This document shows positions 59,220 to 64,000 of a stretch of 64,000 nucleotides of DNA, one piece after another. Source of the stretch: Geosiphon pyriformis (taxonomy: Eukaryota > Glomeromycota > Glomeromycetes > Archaeosporales > Geosiphonaceae). The position numbers were made by a program, and so were the translations under genes. The notes beneath the pieces are model-generated. The model saw only the letters and a program-made list of their open reading frames with translations, did not search any database and was not told the origin of the DNA. How positions within the stretch are numbered: position 1 is the first letter of the stretch; each line of letters starts with the position of its first letter. The stretch lies in contig JAAOMT010000226.1 in assembly GCA_016748015.1 (NCBI GenBank), positions 1,036,604 through 1,100,603 on the forward strand, in the 5' to 3' direction.

Positions 59220-60977
59220 AAAGTGGTGACAAAAACTCCTAATCTTACTGTTCTTGAATTCTGCCATGCTATTTACACACAAAATCAAAGTGATCTTGGA
59301 TTACCAGAAGGGTGTTGTCCAGCAGAATCTGCTTTCACTTATTATATCAATGCCAGAATAAATTATCATATAGGAAAGGAAAAAGAACCACACAACACAA
59401 AACTTGGATTGTATAGAGAATTATCACAATACACTACAAAAGAAGTAGCAGTAATAGCTGCAACTATTGTCAAAATCCATCGAAAAATTAAGCAATACAC
59501 CAATGAAAATTTTCTAATATCTACAAGAAACACTAGGGAACACATCAACAAAACCAAAGAAAATTTAGAAACTAATTAGGAAAGTAACCAGCAAAAACTA
59601 GGAACACCTGCTTAAACACCAAAAAAAACTGGCACTCAATTAATAAAGAAACAATGTATTTATTCACCAGAAGATAAATCGTACCATTTTTCACTAGAAA
59701 ATAAGATACAAATTCCATTAGAAGCTGCATCATCATCAACATCAACTCCACAAACACCAAGAACTCTTAGTTATACTGATAAAATTAAACAACGTAACTG
59801 GGGAGACATACCAATTACAGGAAAATATTCATCACTATTCCAAAACCCTTTTTTTTAGCCAAAATTTAGAACAGGGTTTGAAAACCATGAAAAGGAGTTT
59901 GAATCGGAATCCAAAAAAGAGACCAGCAAAAAAACAATCACAAGACCAGTCACTAGAACAAGCAGCCAGTCCAGAAACCAAGAAACTCGTGATCAAGAGG
60001 AAAAACTGGATATAAGGGAAGCCACTTTCAGGAACGCTCAAGGAAATATCATCCCACCTTCTCTTAGACCAATAAGCCCACCAGTAGAAAACGGCAACAA
60101 AATGACCACACCATACATTACAAGACTAACAGATTTCTCAGGAGAGAAAAAAAAAACAGACATGCACATGTGGCTCAGAGAAGCACCATTCAGGCAAATA
60201 ACTGGAACAACCAAAGAGCAATTCAAACATTACCTTTCTTCCTGAAAGGCACAGCCGACTTATGGTATCAAAGCCTGGAAACAAAACCCATGAGCTTTGC
60301 TGAATTTAAAAATGCACTCCTGGAGTATTTTAGTGACCCAAACGCCGTAATTCAATTACAGAACAAATTCAATACTATTAAGCAAAATACTGGTGAAACT
60401 GTCACCTAATACCTTGCTTGATTCAATTAAATTTGCTGTCAGATTGAAGCAATTGAACAAGGATACTACACTGATCCTCAGGTTTTAAATCAGTTTATTA
60501 GAGAATTAAAAAACAGCATTTTAGGAAGAGTACACCCTGCCCATCCTAATTCCTTACCAGAAGCCATTACACTCGCCAGAGCCCTTAAATCAGCTGAGAA
60601 AGAAGCTAACCATAGTCAAATAATTAACATAATAATAGAGGAAAATAAAACAGAAACATTAAAGAAAAGAGTAATACAATTAGGGGAGAAACTCTTTAAG
60701 AAAATAGAAAGTTACCTCATTCCGGATCCGAGAAGAAATACATACCAACCACTCCAAAGACGCAGCCAGGAAGTCAGTGACAGTCAAAATAATTACTCAT
60801 TATGCCAGGAATTCAGAACAGAAACGCATGCCTGCTATTTTTGCAAATGCGTAGGACATTTGATTAGTCAATGTCAAACACGAATGATGCAGGAAGCACG
60901 CAAAAATAATTACTACGCGCCACTCCAAATGCCCAGAAACCAGTACACGTTAATACCATGTGAATATTCCACCACGT
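59220..60977 (+). pseudogene. gag of Ty3-like family 2
   Basis: Starts with VVTKTPNLTVLEFCHAIYTQ, parallel to family 1's VVTTPDTTTLKYYQSIYTH and likewise preceded by AAAGTGGTGAC without ATG. The capsid-type domain (LPFFLKGTADLWYQSL, FAEFKNALLEYFSD) is near 60,215-60,400, and ILGRVHPAHPNSLPEAI follows at about 60,515. Zinc knuckle CYFCKCVGHLISQC (about 60,835-60,880) is intact. Stops at 59,577 and 59,612 and frameshifts inactivate it. The C-terminal part continues after the solo LTR at 61,991. Confidence 0.75.
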
Positions 60978-61986
60978 TGTTACGGTTTAAGAATTTAGCA
61001 AAAAGAATCATAAAAATAATACAAATTATTCAATCATAATATAGCACAGTAATAATCTTAGAAAGGTAATGATTAACATAGTAGCAAACACCATCTCGCG
61101 ATAGTGGCAAGCACCAGTTCACAATAGCAGCCAACACCAACTGGTGATAGCAGCAAGCACCAGGTTGAAATATCAAAAAGAAAGTATTTTCTCGTAGAAC
61201 TACAAACATGTATATATACAGTAGTTTTAATATTGGGAAAGAATCAATCAAGTAATAAAAATCATAACTTATCAAGCAATAGATCCAATTTTATCCAACA
61301 AACTCCACTTTAAATCANNNNNNNNNNNNNNNNNNNNNNNNNNNNNNNNNNNNNNNNNNNNNNNNNNNNNNNNNNNNNNNNNNNNNNNNNNNNNNNNNNN
61401 NNNNNNNNNNNNNNNNNNNNNNNNNNNNNNNNNNNNNNNNNNNNNNNNNNNNNNNNNNNNNNNNNNNNNNNNNNNNNNNNNNNNNNNNNNNNNNNNNNNN
61501 NNNNNNNNNNNNNNNNNNNNNNNNNNNNNNNNNNNNNNNNNNNNNNNNNNNNNNNNNNNNNNNNNNNNNNNNNNNNNNNNNNNNNNNNNNNNNNNNNNNN
61601 NNNNNNNNNNNNNNNNNNNNNNNNNNNNNNNNNNNNNNNNNNNNNNNNNNNNNNNNNNNNNNNNNNNNNNNNNNNNNNNNNNNNNNNNNNNNNNNNNNNN
61701 NNNNNNNNNNNNNNNNNNNNNNNNNNNNNNNNNNNNNNNNNNNNNNNNNNNNNNNNNNNNNNNNNNNNNNNNNNNNNNNNNNNNNNNNNNNNNNCTGAGA
61801 AGGAGTACATAAACACACACAACAATCAAGAATTAAAGAATAACTTACATCGCAACAGTAAAAAGAAAGCCTTCAGTGTAACAGTGACATTATCACACAA
61901 ATAGAATTGAGGAACTCACGAAAGACTGATTGCAATTAAAGCGGGATATCAGCAATTAAATATAACAAGAAAACCATCCCGTAACA
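60978..61986 (+). mobile_element. Solo LTR of family 2 inside a family 2 element
   Basis: TGTTACGGTTTAAG to CCCGTAACA, flanked by ACGT on both sides (60,974-60,977; 61,987-61,990). Contains the assembly gap. Less decayed than the host element's own 5' LTR (it keeps CGCG and CCGT sites), so it is the younger insertion. Confidence 0.88.
61318..61794. other. Assembly gap (run of N)
   Basis: 477 undetermined bases within the solo LTR. The corresponding part of the 5' LTR (58,615-58,948) is 334 bp long, so the gap size is probably nominal. Open frames across it are meaningless. Confidence 0.98.
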
Positions 61987-61990
61987 ACGT

Positions 61991-62898
61991 ATCAAAATCA
62001 AGGAGCTTACCAGCAACAGCCCATGATAGCCAACCTGAATTGGTGTTCCAAGACCCAAAATCAGCCTATGTGGAACCAGAACACGTTGGTCTAGAGGAAT
62101 CCAAACTGCACCAGAACCAATCAGCAAACCAATCCAAACTACCAAAATTATCAACAAACTTACCTTAATATACCAGAAAATCTAATCATTAGAAACAATG
62201 ATGGTAGAAACATAAACAGAACCAAAAATTTTTCCAACAAATTGAGCCAGACAATATCACCAGCAGTTGCCACTAAAGATAGCAGCCTCGCAGCTATTTT
62301 TTCTTTTGAATTAGAGGAAAATGAGGCTATGTTCAGTGGAGCAGCATTGGACGAAAAATGCCCAATCATTGCTATGTATACGGAAGCCACTGTAAACAAT
62401 ACCCCAATTAAACTTATCTTAGACAGTAGATCCACTGGAAGCATTGTAACGCTTCAACTAGTAAACCAACTGGGTTTCAAAGTTGATCATGCTGCAATGT
62501 CCCAAATCATAACAGCCAATAGAAGTACAAAGCTGCCTTATAGCGAAATTGACTTATTTCCTTTCAAAATTAATGACATAGTAATACCTATAAAAGTATT
62601 AGTAATGGATGCTACACAATATCAAGTGTTAGTAGGGAATGACTGGCTAACAAAAGCCAACACCACCTTAGACTGGACCACCCAAAAGCTTCTGATCAAT
62701 TATAATGGCCACCAGGCCAAAATTTCAGCCACCTGTGGCCACTTCCAAAAACCCAGCGCCAACCAAAGACCTACCTTCGAATTTGAGAAAAATCCAGCAC
62801 TACCAGCCATCAAAACCTATCAGCTTTCTTGGGCTGATGACCAAAGAACAGGACTACCAATCATACCAATATGGACCAGTGAAGAAAGATTTGAATGA
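61991..62898 (+). pseudogene. gag end and protease of Ty3-like family 2
   Basis: A Gln/Asn-rich gag tail (61,991-62,230) leads into a 218-codon open frame with the retropepsin-like domain: IAMYTEATVNNTPIKLILDSRSTGSIVT (split by position: active site at about 62,420) followed by VLVMDATQYQVLVGNDWL. The active-site Gly after Asp-Ser is Arg (GGA to AGA), so this copy should be inactive. Family 1 keeps DSG at the same place. Confidence 0.8.
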
Positions 62899-62973
62899 AA
62901 CCAGGTAAGTTCATGAAAAAACTACCAGCAATGCAGACCAAAGCTAGAATGCTCAGTTTGCAAGAAAAAACTC

Positions 62974-63687
62974 TTGTCTATGACTACATGCAGTGCACCA
63001 GACGAAGACCCAAAAAACCCCACCCACTACTATTGTAACTGTTGTAACAAAAAAAAATATGGTTACTCAGAAAGACACAGAAAATGGGATAAGGAATCGT
63101 GCCTCGCTTGTAAAAAACCATTACCAAGAGAGTGCGATTGGAACAACATACCAGGCAGAGGAGGAACGTGTGATGCAACTTGCCAATACACAATCCTCAT
63201 CTGTAACTGGGTAAGAGGAGGAACGCCGTTCGAAGCAGCGTTCAACAGAGCATTAAAAAGACTACAGCACTACTCACACAACGAGAACAAGTTGTACAAC
63301 ACCACACAAGCCAAAGTAAGAGGAGAAACTGCTGAAGAAATACGATGTTGGAAAGAGTCAGCTGAAGTAGCCGACGAAGTCGCCAGCTACAACATATTTG
63401 ACCCAGTGGACAAATTTCAGAACTACTACCAACAACTATGCCTCACTCGACAAGAGCAAGAACAATATCTCGCCCAAATCAACACTTACTTCTGTGAAAA
63501 CTGTCTCATCCTGTGCCAAAATCAGTGCTGTAAAAAGTGTCAAGACAAAAGGGACTTAGAAAGAAAAATGGAAATTGAGAATCAGCAGTCTCAAAATCAA
63601 TCAATAAATCAACAAGACTTACCTGATGGTCCTGATTCAGAAAAATTTGTAGCCTATACCGACCTAGAACAGGTGACCAATATCTGA
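62974..63687 (+). pseudogene. Cys-rich module of Ty3-like family 2
   Basis: Long open frame (237 codons) between protease and dUTPase. Cys clusters: CSVC just before the frame start (about 62,950), CNCC, CLAC and CDATC (63,036-63,190), then CENC, CLILCQNQCCKKC (63,490-63,540). Conserved non-Cys residues shared with family 1: RHRKWD/KRNEKWD, PRECDWNNIPGRG/PKECNWIDVAMRG, TPFEAAFNRAL/TPFDAAYNSTL. Looks like two zinc-binding units separated by a helical region. No known domain named. Closed by a TGA (63,685) before the dUTPase, so the copy is broken. Confidence 0.7.
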
Positions 63688-64000
63688 TACTTCGACAATA
63701 AACACTTAGGAATAATACCCAAAAGAGCCCATCCAACCGACACCGGATTCGATCTACATTATCTGGAAGACCAATTCACAACGTTACCACCCAGAAGCAT
63801 CACCAAAATTGACCTAAAAATAGCAGTTAAAATTCCGCCAGGAATAATGATTCAAATAGTGTCGCAATCAAGCCTTGCAAAAAAAAGAATAAGCATTCAA
63901 GGAGGAGTAATTGACTCCAGATACACTGAAAATTTGATGGTTTTGCTACAGAACAATTCAGAAAAGCCTTATATCATTGAATCTAAAAAAAAGATTGCAC
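63688..64000 (+). pseudogene. dUTPase domain of Ty3-like family 2 (partial at window edge)
   Basis: Motif 1 DTGFDLHY (about 63,740), motif 2 SQSSLAKKRISI (about 63,866), motif 3 GVIDSRYTENL (about 63,905). These correspond to trimeric dUTPase, which hydrolyses dUTP to dUMP and limits uracil incorporation into cDNA. Motif 3 normally has GxIDxxYxG; the final Gly is Glu here (a G-to-A type change). It follows the Cys-rich module directly, as in family 1. Confidence 0.8.

Larger units (their letters stand above)
58267..64000 (+). mobile_element. Ty3-like LTR retrotransposon family 2 (runs off the window)
   Basis: 5' LTR, then gag, protease, Cys-rich module and dUTPase in the same order as family 1, with protein sequences clearly related but diverged. 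It is inserted in the AT-saturated LINE copy; left flank ATGC. Interrupted by a solo LTR of its own family (60,978-61,986). RT and the rest lie beyond the right edge. Confidence 0.88.

Noticed and set aside
61272-61829. Long minus-strand open frames
   Set aside because: They are open only because they cross the run of N.
1-64000. tRNA or rRNA genes
   Set aside because: No cloverleaf-like sequence with conserved arm motifs or rRNA core was recognised on either strand; weak cases cannot be excluded by eye.

Overview
The window looks like nuclear DNA of an arbuscular mycorrhizal fungus (Glomeromycotina, of the Rhizophagus/Gigaspora kind). The reasons are a very AT-rich background, short GT-AG spliceosomal introns in fungal-type housekeeping genes, and large numbers of LINE-like and Ty3-like elements whose protein families I associate with that lineage. 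The species call is inference; the gene and element calls are read from the sequence.

Layout. Positions 1-21,400 hold five apparently intact host genes in three small islands: a tail-anchored ALDH3-type aldehyde dehydrogenase (minus) divergent from an MFSD1-like transporter (plus); a nuclear-encoded mitochondrial ribosomal protein uS3 (minus) divergent from a fructosamine-3-kinase (plus); and an Mss116-like DEAD-box RNA helicase. I could trace all splice junctions of the four spliced genes in frame; only the helicase's first exon is tentative. Around and between them lie three broken Tc1/mariner transposase relics, a 41-codon relic of an IS607-type serine recombinase, and an AT desert (about 9,030-15,540) holding one truncated LINE tail.

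Positions 21,400-64,000 are almost all transposable elements. One LINE-like family (ORF1 with zinc knuckle; ORF2 with APE endonuclease, reverse transcriptase, RNase H and a C-terminal zinc motif; conserved 3' UTR and A-rich tail) occurs as a nearly full-length copy (21,405-28,155), a compound copy (28,756-31,530), a copy split by two LTR insertions (37,491-54,515), and several AT-saturated ghosts. A complete but dead 9.9-kb Ty3-like element (37,799-47,669) and a solo LTR of the same family (53,152-54,134) sit inside the split LINE, both with exact 4-bp target duplications. A second Ty3-like family starts at 58,267 and runs off the window; it carries a solo LTR of its own family (60,978-61,986, containing an assembly gap), and another solo copy lies reversed at 36,233-37,022. 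A long minus-strand pseudogene of an uncharacterised family lies at 32,650-36,018.

The most interesting points are the shared Ty3 architecture (protease, Cys-rich module, dUTPase, then RT/RH/IN), an extra 3' ORF reading into the 3' LTR, a conserved inverted repeat at the 5' end of the LINE, a strong G-to-A/C-to-T decay signature that hits catalytic residues, and evidence that at least some AT deserts are mutation-saturated element copies. Nothing here convincingly forms a new multi-gene cellular system.
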